NCBI GenBank assembly: GCA_041750975.1
Contig: JBGSYN010000124.1
Span: forward strand, 1 to 11,027
Direction of reading: 5' to 3'
Length of the DNA: 11,027 nt
Source of the DNA: JBGSYN01 sp041750975
Lineage (GTDB): Bacteria > Pseudomonadota > Alphaproteobacteria > Geminicoccales > Geminicoccaceae
This document shows, piece by piece, positions 1 through 6,139 of the stretch (position 1 is the stretch's first letter; every line of letters begins with the position of its first letter). The notes below the pieces were generated by a model, which saw nothing but the letters and a program-made list of their open reading frames with translations, was not told the DNA's origin and made no database searches. The translations under genes were made by a program, and so were the position numbers.

Positions 1-30
1 TGTCGCAAACAACAAACCCCAAACAAAAAA

Positions 31-276
31 TCAGCCGGTCGACAATAACCCAAAAACACAAGGCCACCGCAAACCAGCCAACCCCAAGGCCGCCGCCTGC
101 TCATCCCCTCTCTCAATATTAAACTTGTCAAAAGAACAAAACAGGCCTTCGGCGCAGCACACTCGCTGCAAGGCTTCGAACCCGTTATCGAGATCGCCAT
201 CGCAGATCAGCAACGGCAGATCGGATAGATAATCTTTCGCCGCTTTTGGATCAAGCCCTATTTTTGGTCTTGGCCC
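31..276 (-). other. unrecognised open frame in a lower-GC stretch
   Basis: The minus strand is open for 81 codons between a stop at 279-277 and a TGA at 33-31. The only usual start codon near the beginning is a TTG at 213, which would give 60 residues. The translation contains the segment LSDLPLLICDGDLDNGFEAL and several cysteines, and I recognise no family in it. G+C over 1-300 is roughly half, clearly below the rest of the window, and bases 1-60 are A-rich on the plus strand. It could be the remnant of a decayed or transferred gene, or a chance frame. Nothing else with gene-like features is visible in 1-300. Confidence 0.2.
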
Positions 277-309
277 TCAATCATCGCGGTTCAGGAAAAC
301 GGCATGCCG

Positions 310-338
310 TTGACCGAAAGCGATAAGTGGAGTATCCG
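310..338 (+). promoter_or_regulatory. predicted sigma-70-type promoter of rpmF
   Basis: TTGACC at 310-315 and TATCCG at 333-338 are separated by exactly 17 bases. This is a good fit to the housekeeping -35/-10 pattern, with the strong TTGAC core preferred in alphaproteobacteria. Transcription would start near 345 and give a leader of about 100 bases ahead of rpmF. It was found by eye, with no start-site data. Confidence 0.4.
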
Positions 339-373
339 CACGGTTCTTCAAGAGATCATTCGACAAACATTGC

Positions 374-430
374 GTTCGCTGGGGGCGCAGCGGCGGGCTT
401 TGGCCTGGTCTGCGTGTCTTCTCAGCGAAC
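374..430 (+). promoter_or_regulatory. foldable 5' leader hairpin upstream of rpmF
   Basis: GTTCGCTG at 374-381 is perfectly complementary to CAGCGAAC at 423-430. The stem can continue inward with G-C and G-U pairs (382-385 with 419-422). After a four-base bulge, CGCAG (386-390) pairs with CTGCG (410-414), and a small GGC/GCC stem (396-398 with 403-405) caps the top. The structure ends four bases before the rpmF Shine-Dalgarno at 435-440. It is well placed to influence translation or mRNA stability, but the fold was drawn by hand and no known leader family is claimed. Confidence 0.3.
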
Positions 431-446
431 CCTCGAGGAATTTCCC

Positions 447-641
447 ATGGCCGTACCCCGCAGAAAAACCACGCAGTCGAAGCGCAACATGCGCCGCGCC
501 CATGATGCGCTCACTGCACCAAGCGTGATCGAGGACAAGGATAGCGGCGAGTTTCGCCGTTCCCATCATATCGATCTCAAGACCGGCATGTATCGGGGCC
601 GGCAGGTGCTCGTTCAAAAAGAGGCGCAGGACGACGAGTAG
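447..641 (+). CDS. rpmF: 50S ribosomal protein L32
   Basis: L32 is a small protein of the large ribosomal subunit. The 64-residue translation begins MAVPRRKTTQSKRNMRRAHD and has the family pattern: a basic N-terminus, then APSVIEDKDSGEFRRSHHID and LKTGMYRGRQVL. Length is normal for the family. There are no cysteines, so this is the zinc-free form, as is usual in alphaproteobacteria. The ATG at 447 is chosen because GAGGAA (435-440) sits six bases upstream and the L32 homology starts exactly there. The frame is open further upstream to 327, but that part is not L32-like. The gene is monocistronic here and faces the creatininase gene across a 6-base gap. Confidence 0.97.
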   Translation: MAVPRRKTTQSKRNMRRAHDALTAPSVIEDKDSGEFRRSHHIDLKTGMYRGRQVLVQKEAQDDE

Positions 642-647
642 AATCCG

Positions 648-1439
648 TCAACTCGAGGGCGGCAGGCCGATGGCCCGTACCTCGTGCAGCAGTTCGATCA
701 TGCAGGAGACCTGCTTCTCGGCAATGAGGCGCCCTTTTTCCGCCGTCGCCTGTGCCGCGTTGCCGACGGCACCGGCGGGATTGAGGTCGCTCGCGATCCA
801 CGCATAGGCTTGAGTTCCGGTCGGCCGCAAATGGACGAAGTTCCGTTCATTGCCGGCCGCAACCGAGGTGAAGTCCCGCGCCTGCTCCATCGCGACGAGG
901 TCCGGGCGGAAATGCAGCATCATCGAGGTTTCGACCTCGCCGCCATGGATGCCGTAGCGACGCTCGAGATCGGAGATCAGGCCATCCGGCGGCGGGAAGT
1001 GACCCCAGCCTGACTTGACCACAAGCATCCCCGCACGGACTCGAAGCTCTCTTGCGACAATGCCCATCACCTCGACATTGCCGCCATGGGAATTCACGAA
1101 GACCAGTTTCCGGAGACCCGCACGCGCCACGGAGAGGCCGAGTTCACTCCAGCTTTCAATGAGGCTGGAGGCCGTGTCCGTGAGGGTTCCGGGGGCCCAG
1201 AGATGCTCGTTGGACTTGCCGACCTCTTGCACCGGCAGAATACGCAGATCGAGGTCGTCCGGCAGACGCTCGATCAGCATGTCGAGACAGCCCCGATTGA
1301 GGAAGGCATCCGTGCCGAGCGGCAGATGGGGCCCGTGCTGTTCCACCGCCGCGATCGGCAGCACGGCGATGCTCTTCATCGGATCGACCGAAGCGAAATC
1401 CGGCGCTGCAAAATCGGTCCACCAGATCTTTCTTGCCAC
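648..1439 (-). CDS. creatininase-family metal-dependent amidohydrolase
   Basis: Members of this family hydrolyse cyclic or linear amide C-N bonds using two bound metal ions (creatinine to creatine, formamidopyrimidine deformylation, peptide trimming in mycofactocin maturation). The 263-residue protein has the family metal-binding blocks in order: VEQHGPHLPLGTDA (E33, H35, D44), VNSHGGN (H118) and IHGGEVETS (H165, E168). Length fits the family, with no signal peptide, so it should be cytosolic. The GTG start at 1439 is preferred because a perfect AGGAGG lies six bases upstream; an in-frame start at 1517 would run into the RidA gene. It lies 22 bases after that gene and is probably co-transcribed with it. 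The cyclic-amide substrate is not identifiable. The neighbouring transporter and CodA-like deaminase suggest a nitrogen heterocycle (inference). Confidence 0.9.
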   Translation of the reverse strand: MARKIWWTDFAAPDFASVDPMKSIAVLPIAAVEQHGPHLPLGTDAFLNRGCLDMLIERLPDDLDLRILPVQEVGKSNEHLWAPGTLTDTASSLIESWSELGLSVARAGLRKLVFVNSHGGNVEVMGIVARELRVRAGMLVVKSGWGHFPPPDGLISDLERRYGIHGGEVETSMMLHFRPDLVAMEQARDFTSVAAGNERNFVHLRPTGTQAYAWIASDLNPAGAVGNAAQATAEKGRLIAEKQVSCMIELLHEVRAIGLPPSS

Positions 1440-1445
1440 CCAAAT

Positions 1446-1451
1446 CCTCCT
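1446..1451 (-). promoter_or_regulatory. Shine-Dalgarno fixing the creatininase start
   Basis: Read on the minus strand, AGGAGG is followed by six bases and then GTG at 1439-1437. This perfect site lies in the 22-base gap after the RidA stop codon. It is the main reason for choosing the GTG start over the longer in-frame ATG at 1517. Confidence 0.8.
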
Positions 1452-1461
1452 GCCAACGGAA

Positions 1462-1851
1462 TCAGATCGGTCCAGCCGCCACGGCTTCGATCTCAACCAG
1501 GAATTCGGGGCGCGCAAAACCGGTCACGATCATCAAGGTCGAGGCGGGATAGGGCTCGGGGAAGTGCGCGTTGCGCACCGCCATGTAGTCCGCCAGATAC
1601 TCTCGGCCCGTCACATAGGCGTTGATCCGCACGATGTTCCCGAGCGCCATCCCGGCCTCATCGAGCACTGCCTCGATATTCGCAAAACACAGCCGTGACT
1701 GGGCGGCGCAGCCTTCAGGGATTGTACCGTCGGCAGCGATGCCGAGTTGACCGGAACAGAAGACGAGCCGTGAATTGCCTGGGACCAGGACCCCATGACT
1801 GTAGGCCGAGAACGGCGGATGAATAATGTCGGAATTCAGTACGGTCGGCAT
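1462..1851 (-). CDS. RidA-family (YjgF/YER057c/UK114) protein lacking the catalytic arginine
   Basis: RidA proteins are small trimeric cytosolic enzymes. The best known hydrolyse reactive enamine/imine intermediates; other subgroups serve catabolic pathways (for example RutC in pyrimidine breakdown). The 129-residue protein has the family layout: AYSHGV near residue 16, LVFCSGQLGI at 29-38, a central helix with CFANIEAVLDEAG, and the C-terminal FLVEIEAVA at 117-125 with E120. The position of the conserved arginine of imine-hydrolysing RidA (PAR motif) reads PAST, with Ser104. It therefore probably belongs to a Rid subgroup without classical imine deaminase activity. Start ATG at 1851 has GAGGA seven bases upstream. 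It is first in a two-gene minus-strand operon with the creatininase gene. Confidence 0.92.
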   Translation of the reverse strand: MPTVLNSDIIHPPFSAYSHGVLVPGNSRLVFCSGQLGIAADGTIPEGCAAQSRLCFANIEAVLDEAGMALGNIVRINAYVTGREYLADYMAVRNAHFPEPYPASTLMIVTGFARPEFLVEIEAVAAGPI

Positions 1852-2085
1852 GCAACGATCCTCGCTCGCTCCTCGATCATGGGATGCGCCTCAAGGGCTG
1901 GCAAGCCTTCCCGCAACGCTGCACAAGCCATGAGCGAACCTGCACAGGAAAGAGGCAATTTCGTTCACGCCGACTATTTCGACTTCACAGCGCGACGCCA
2001 TCGGATAACGTCGGCCGGCAGCGCGAGGCGAGCTTGGAATTCGCCGGGTCGCGGCGTGGTTTGGACCTTGGTTCGGAGAGATTCA
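1852..2085. promoter_or_regulatory. divergent intergenic region of the catabolic module
   Basis: These 234 bases separate the RidA/creatininase operon from the ABC transporter operon, so both promoters and any shared operator should lie here. I see no convincing -35/-10 pair in either direction. The best inverted repeat is small: CGACG at 1993-1997 and CGTCG at 2009-2013 with an 11-base spacer, a possible but weak operator. The plus-strand frame of the binding protein stays open through this region (ATG at 1930, and back to 1795), but that stretch would place its signal peptide internally. Confidence 0.45.
2075..2080 (+). promoter_or_regulatory. Shine-Dalgarno fixing the TTG start of the binding protein
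   Basis: GGAGAG is followed by five bases and a TTG at 2086-2088. Starting there puts a canonical signal peptide at the very N-terminus, which no upstream ATG does. Confidence 0.6.
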
Positions 2086-3105
2086 TTGTCTGGTTTATCG
2101 CGATTGCTGACGCTGACCGGAATTGCCTTGAGCGCTGCCCTCGGCTCCGCCCAGGCGCAGGACACGGCATTGACCGAAGTCAGTTTCGGCACCAATTGGC
2201 TCGCTCAGGCCGAACATGGCGGGTATTATCAGGCCGCGGCGGACGGCACCTATGAGGATTACGGCCTCGATGTCACGATCCGGCAGGGCGGCCCGCAGGG
2301 TGCCAACCGGGCCCTTTTGACCGGTGGGCAGATCGACTTCTATATGGGCGGCGCCAGTTCGGCGATCGACGCCGTGAAAGAAAATATCCCGACCATCACG
2401 CTTGCCGCCATCTTCCAGAAGGACCCGCAGATCCTGATGGCGCATCCGGATCAGGGCTTCGACACATTCCCCGACCTTGCCAATGCCAGCCAGTTGATCA
2501 TGGGCAAGGACGGCTTCATCACGTACTTCGAGTGGATGAAAGCCAATTTCGAGGGCTTCAGGGACGAGCAATATGCCCCCTATACCTTCAATCCTGCACC
2601 CTTCATTGCCGACGAGCAAGCCGTGCAACAGGGCTATTTGACCTCGGAGCCGTTCGAGATCGAGCGCCAGGCCGGTTTTCGCCCCGTGATCTTCCTGCTG
2701 GCCGACGAGGGCTTCGACCCTTACTCGACCACGATCGAGGCAATGAGGCCTTATGTCGACGAGAACCCGGATATGGCCCGGCGTTTCGTCGAGGCATCGA
2801 TCCTCGGCTGGTACAATTATCTATACGGCGACAACAGTGCTGCCAACGAGCTCATCAAGACCGATAACCCGGAGATGACCGACGCTCAGCTCGCCTATTC
2901 GCTCGAAAAAATGAAGGAATATGGCATCGTCGTTTCCGGCGATGCCGAGACGCTGGGCATCGGTTGCATGACCGACGCACGTTGGAGCGATTTCTACACG
3001 AAAATGGTCGAGGCCGGACGGTTCGACGAAGGCATCGACATCAGCCAAGCCTATACCACGGACTATGTCTGCAATGGACTGGGGGTCGAACTCGCTCAGC
3101 AATAG
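2086..3105 (+). CDS. ABC transporter periplasmic substrate-binding protein (NMT1/SsuA-ThiY type)
   Basis: This is the periplasmic receptor of the ABC importer encoded by the next two genes. From the TTG at 2086 it has 339 residues: a signal peptide with a hydrophobic core at about 7-19 and an AQA cleavage site near residue 24, then the mature domain. The segment from W38 (QAEHGGYYQA, then a GLDV and GGP motif near 60-70) is the opening seen in NMT1/THI5-like proteins that bind pyrimidines, sulfonates or other small N/S compounds. Two late cysteines (C294, C329) could form a disulfide in the periplasm. A longer start (ATG 1930) is possible but would bury the signal peptide. It is the first gene of the plus-strand operon; the ATPase start follows after 28 bases. 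The ligand is unknown; linkage to amidohydrolases suggests a nitrogen heterocycle (inference). Confidence 0.9.
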   Translation: MSGLSRLLTLTGIALSAALGSAQAQDTALTEVSFGTNWLAQAEHGGYYQAAADGTYEDYGLDVTIRQGGPQGANRALLTGGQIDFYMGGASSAIDAVKENIPTITLAAIFQKDPQILMAHPDQGFDTFPDLANASQLIMGKDGFITYFEWMKANFEGFRDEQYAPYTFNPAPFIADEQAVQQGYLTSEPFEIERQAGFRPVIFLLADEGFDPYSTTIEAMRPYVDENPDMARRFVEASILGWYNYLYGDNSAANELIKTDNPEMTDAQLAYSLEKMKEYGIVVSGDAETLGIGCMTDARWSDFYTKMVEAGRFDEGIDISQAYTTDYVCNGLGVELAQQ

Positions 3106-3133
3106 GAACCGCGCTCCGGCAGCCAGCGAGGTT

Positions 3134-3937
3134 ATGGACCCGCCCTCGGGCAGTCGCCCGGTGGTCACCATGCGCGGTGTCTCGAAGATCTTCGCCAATG
3201 GCACCCTGGCGCTCTCAGGCATGTCGATGGATGTTAAAGGCGGCGAATTTCTGAGCCTCCTCGGCCCGTCGGGTTGCGGCAAGTCCACGGCATTGCGCAT
3301 TATTGCCGGCCTCGGGGCGGCGAGCTCCGGGACCATCGACTGGCCCTCATCGAGGATCAATGCGCGGGGCCTGCCCGAAGGCGATATCGGCTTCGTTTTT
3401 CAAGAGCCGACCCTGATGCCGTGGCAGACGACGTTCGGCAACGCCTATCTGCCATTGAAACTGCGAGGTGTATCGAAGGCCGCCGGGCGCGATCAGATCA
3501 TGGAGACGCTGGACCTGGTCGGCCTTGCCGATTTTGCCGGCGCCTATCCGCGCGAATTGTCGGGCGGCATGAAAATGCGGGTCTCGATCGCCCGCGCCCT
3601 GGTGACCCGGCCGAAGCTCCTTTTGATGGACGAGCCCTTCGCGGCACTCGACGAAATTACGCGCCAAAGGCTGAACGACGATGTGCTACGGCTCTGGCAC
3701 CAATCGGGCATTACCGTGATATTCGTGACCCATTCGGTGTTCGAATCGACCTATCTCTCGAACCGGATCGTCGTCATGAAGGCGAGGCCAGGCCAGGTCT
3801 ATGCCGATCTCTCACTCGATCCGCCGGCAGAGCGTGAAGATCATTACCGTACCTCCGAGGGTTACCGGGCGATGTGCGCCAGGGTCTCCGAAGCCCTGCA
3901 AGGTGCCATTCATGGCGGAGAGAGCCGCTATCACTGA
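3134..3937 (+). CDS. ABC transporter ATP-binding protein (SsuB/TauB/NrtD class)
   Basis: This cytoplasmic ATPase powers the importer. The 267-residue protein shows all nucleotide-binding motifs in order: Walker A GPSGCGKST (44-52), Q-loop Gln90 in FQEPTLMPW, signature LSGGM (142-146), Walker B LLLMDE (162-167) and switch His200 in THS. The Q-loop PTLMPW and the PFAALDE block are typical of the nitrate/sulfonate/taurine/pyrimidine class. Start choice is uncertain: the ATG at 3134 gives a normal N-terminus, but its GAGG is only two bases away. An ATG at 3065 inside the previous gene would add 23 residues, and one at 3170 would remove 12. The 3' end overlaps the permease start by 26 bases, suggesting translational coupling. 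Confidence 0.93.
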   Translation: MDPPSGSRPVVTMRGVSKIFANGTLALSGMSMDVKGGEFLSLLGPSGCGKSTALRIIAGLGAASSGTIDWPSSRINARGLPEGDIGFVFQEPTLMPWQTTFGNAYLPLKLRGVSKAAGRDQIMETLDLVGLADFAGAYPRELSGGMKMRVSIARALVTRPKLLLMDEPFAALDEITRQRLNDDVLRLWHQSGITVIFVTHSVFESTYLSNRIVVMKARPGQVYADLSLDPPAEREDHYRTSEGYRAMCARVSEALQGAIHGGESRYH

Positions 3938-4817
3938 CACAAGTCCAACGCTCGACGCTCACCGAACGGTCAAGACCGGGGATGAAGCCGGGACCGATAG
4001 CGCGGCGCCGGTCGTCGTGCAGCCGACTGCCGTTTCCGAACGGGTGCTGCGCGTCGTCGTCCCGCTCGCCATGCTCGTTCTGGCACTTGTAGGGTGGCAT
4101 CTTTATGTCGCCATCAACGAGGTGCCGCACTACATCCTGCCGAGCCCCACTCTGGTCGCGGGGGCACTCTGGAACGATTGGGGCACGCTGGCGCCGGCGC
4201 TCCTCGTCACCTTGAAAATCACCTTTACCGCTCTCGGGCTGGCGTTGATCGGCGGAGTCGGCCTCGCGATTCTCCTGGTGCAATCGCGCTGGATCGAACT
4301 GGCGCTCTTCCCATTCGCCGTGATCCTCCAGGTGACGCCGATCGTCGCCATCGCCCCGCTGCTTTTGATCTATGCGCCGGACACACAGACGGCGCTCTTG
4401 ATCTGCGCCTTTCTGGTGGCGTTTTTCCCGATCCTCTCGAACATGGTTCAGGGTCTGAAGAGCGTCGACCACAACCTGCTCAACCTGTTCGATCTCTACG
4501 GCGCCACGCGGCTGCAGACATTGATCCATCTCAAAATCCCGGCATCCCTCCCCTATTTCATGGCGGGCCTGCGGATCGGCGGCGGGCTGGCTTTGATCGC
4601 CGCCGTCGTCGCCGAATTTGCCGCTGGTTCCGCCGGCGCCGGCTCGGGCCTCGCCTTTCGCCTCCTTGAAAGCCAGTATCGGCTGAACATTCCGCGTCTC
4701 TTCGCAGCACTGGTGCTGTTGACGGCGACCGGAGTAGCCATATTCGGCCTCACCTCGTTGATATCCTGGCTCGCTCTCCGACGCTGGCATGAAAGCGCCC
4801 TACGTAGGGAGAACTGA
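3912..4817 (+). CDS. ABC transporter permease (SsuC/TauC-type)
   Basis: This is the inner-membrane subunit that forms the channel, probably as a homodimer, with the preceding ATPase and binding protein. The 301-residue protein has a soluble, poorly conserved N-terminus of about 45 residues and then roughly six hydrophobic segments (about 47-67, 97-123, 131-154, 159-177, 222-240, 262-288). The cytoplasmic EAA coupling loop is at 193-223, with LYGATRLQTLIHLKIPASLP preserving the G and the late P of the motif. Start ATG 3912 is chosen for AAGGTG six bases upstream and the 26-base overlap with the ATPase gene. The frame is open 37 codons further back within the ATPase gene, without permease character. 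The next gene starts 2 bases after its stop. Confidence 0.93.
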   Translation: MAERAAITDTSPTLDAHRTVKTGDEAGTDSAAPVVVQPTAVSERVLRVVVPLAMLVLALVGWHLYVAINEVPHYILPSPTLVAGALWNDWGTLAPALLVTLKITFTALGLALIGGVGLAILLVQSRWIELALFPFAVILQVTPIVAIAPLLLIYAPDTQTALLICAFLVAFFPILSNMVQGLKSVDHNLLNLFDLYGATRLQTLIHLKIPASLPYFMAGLRIGGGLALIAAVVAEFAAGSAGAGSGLAFRLLESQYRLNIPRLFAALVLLTATGVAIFGLTSLISWLALRRWHESALRREN

Positions 4818-4819
4818 CA

Positions 4820-6139
4820 ATGCCGCCTTCGATCCCCCATGCGGACCGGTTGGTGCTGCGCAACGCGACCGTGCCGGCGGCGGTCACGGGAGAGGATTCA
4901 TCCGGGGCACTTCGACGGTCCGACCTCACTCTCCGAGGCGGCAGGATCGAGGCCGTCGAAGCGGCAGGCGTTGCGATCGATCCCGCCATCGCCAGCCATG
5001 AGTGCGATGGCGGATTGGTTCTTCCGGCTTGTGTCGATGTTCACACCCATCTGGACAAGGGACACATCTGGCCACGCAAACCCAATCCCGACGGCAGCTG
5101 GCTTGGCGCCCTGCTCGCTGTCGGCGACGACCGCACGAACAACTGGTCGCCCGAGGATTTGCGGCGGCGCATGGATTTTTCGCTGCGCACCGCCTACGCC
5201 CATGGCACCGCCGGGATCCGCACTCATCTCGACAGCGTGCCGCCGCACCATGAGATCACCTGGGATGTCTTCGATGCGATGCGCGAAAAATGGGCCGGCC
5301 GCGTCGAACTGCAGGCGGTAGCCCTGATCGGCCCCGACCAGATGCTCGAACCTTCGATCCTCGACGACGTGGCGCGACGCACCCTGGCGTCGAACGGCAT
5401 CCTCGGAGGCTCCGTGGCGGACCATCCGCGGGCATGTGAGGCCGTGTTCGCTGCGGTCGAGAAGGCCGGCGACCTTGGCCTCGATCTCGATCTTCATTGC
5501 GACGAGACCGGCAACCCCGAGGCCAATGCCTTGCGCTATCTGGCCGAGGCGGTGCTGGAAACAGGCTTCGAGGGCAACGTCGTTGCCGGCCATTGCTGCG
5601 TGCTGGCGGTACAGGAGGCCGATTGGGCCCGGGTCACAATCGAGCGGGCGGCGGAAGCCGGCATCGCCGTCGTTTCGCTCCCGATGTGCAATTTGTACCT
5701 GCAGGACCGCAGCCCTGCGTCCGAGACGCGCACGCCACGTTGGCGCGGCGTGACGCTGCTCAAGGAACTCAAGGCCGCAGGCGTCAGGGTGGCGATTGCC
5801 TCCGACAACACCCGCGATCCATTTTATGCCTATGGCGATCTCGACGGCCTTGAAGTGCTGCGGGAAGGTGGGCGAATCGTCCAATTCGACCATCCTGCCG
5901 ATCGCGCGTTCCAATGGGTGCGGGCAGTCGGGGCTGACGCTGCGGCATTAGCCGGGATGAACTACAAGGCTCTGATCGACGCGGGCCAGCCGGCCGATCT
6001 GGTTATTCTGCGGGCGCGCAACTGGACGGAACTCATGGCGCGGCCGCAGTCCGATCGCATCGTGTTGCGTCAAGGCAGGCCGATCGAGATGAGCCTACCG
6101 GATTACCGCGAACTCGACGATCTTATGGGAGTGCAATGA
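4820..6139 (+). CDS. cytosine-deaminase-like (CodA-type) amidohydrolase
   Basis: This is a TIM-barrel metal-dependent hydrolase of the amidohydrolase superfamily, cytosolic, 439 residues (E. coli CodA is about 427). Metal ligands and catalytic residues are in order: VDVHTHLDK (H75, H77), LDLHCDET (H226, catalytic E229), AGHCC (H258) and ASDN (D329). The TPRWRGVTLLKELKAAGVRV block just before D329 matches the CodA PKRRG-ITRVKEM region. Two specificity positions differ from E. coli CodA as I recall it: the cytosine-binding Gln156 aligns with Gly171, and Asp314 aligns with Asn330. A substrate other than cytosine is therefore likely (creatinine deaminase and other cyclic amidine/imide hydrolases belong to the same group). 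ATG 4820 follows AGGGAG by eight bases. The stop overlaps the next start as ATGA. Confidence 0.9.
   Translation: MPPSIPHADRLVLRNATVPAAVTGEDSSGALRRSDLTLRGGRIEAVEAAGVAIDPAIASHECDGGLVLPACVDVHTHLDKGHIWPRKPNPDGSWLGALLAVGDDRTNNWSPEDLRRRMDFSLRTAYAHGTAGIRTHLDSVPPHHEITWDVFDAMREKWAGRVELQAVALIGPDQMLEPSILDDVARRTLASNGILGGSVADHPRACEAVFAAVEKAGDLGLDLDLHCDETGNPEANALRYLAEAVLETGFEGNVVAGHCCVLAVQEADWARVTIERAAEAGIAVVSLPMCNLYLQDRSPASETRTPRWRGVTLLKELKAAGVRVAIASDNTRDPFYAYGDLDGLEVLREGGRIVQFDHPADRAFQWVRAVGADAAALAGMNYKALIDAGQPADLVILRARNWTELMARPQSDRIVLRQGRPIEMSLPDYRELDDLMGVQ

Noticed and set aside
304..528. Small plus-strand frame overlapping the rpmF leader and gene
   Set aside because: It overlaps rpmF in another frame, lacks a ribosome-binding site and covers the predicted promoter.
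635..655. Inverted repeat CGAGT/ACTCG between the rpmF and creatininase stops as a terminator
   Set aside because: It has only a 5-bp stem with an 11-base loop and no T-run, too weak to call.
1015..1698. Plus-strand open frames opposite the creatininase and RidA genes
   Set aside because: Both minus-strand genes have strong family motifs and Shine-Dalgarno sites. The plus-strand frames are Arg/Ser-rich shadows crossing their junction.
1795..2085. N-terminal extension of the substrate-binding protein
   Set aside because: It would overlap the start of the RidA gene (from 1795) and place a typical signal peptide internally. The TTG at 2086 has a better-placed Shine-Dalgarno.
3774..4790. Minus-strand open frame of 338 codons opposite the ABC permease
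   Set aside because: It is a charged, low-complexity mirror translation of a hydrophobic gene, without motifs.
4898..5914. Minus-strand open frame of 338 codons opposite the CodA-like gene
   Set aside because: It is antisense to a gene with intact catalytic motifs and has no recognisable family or good ribosome-binding site.
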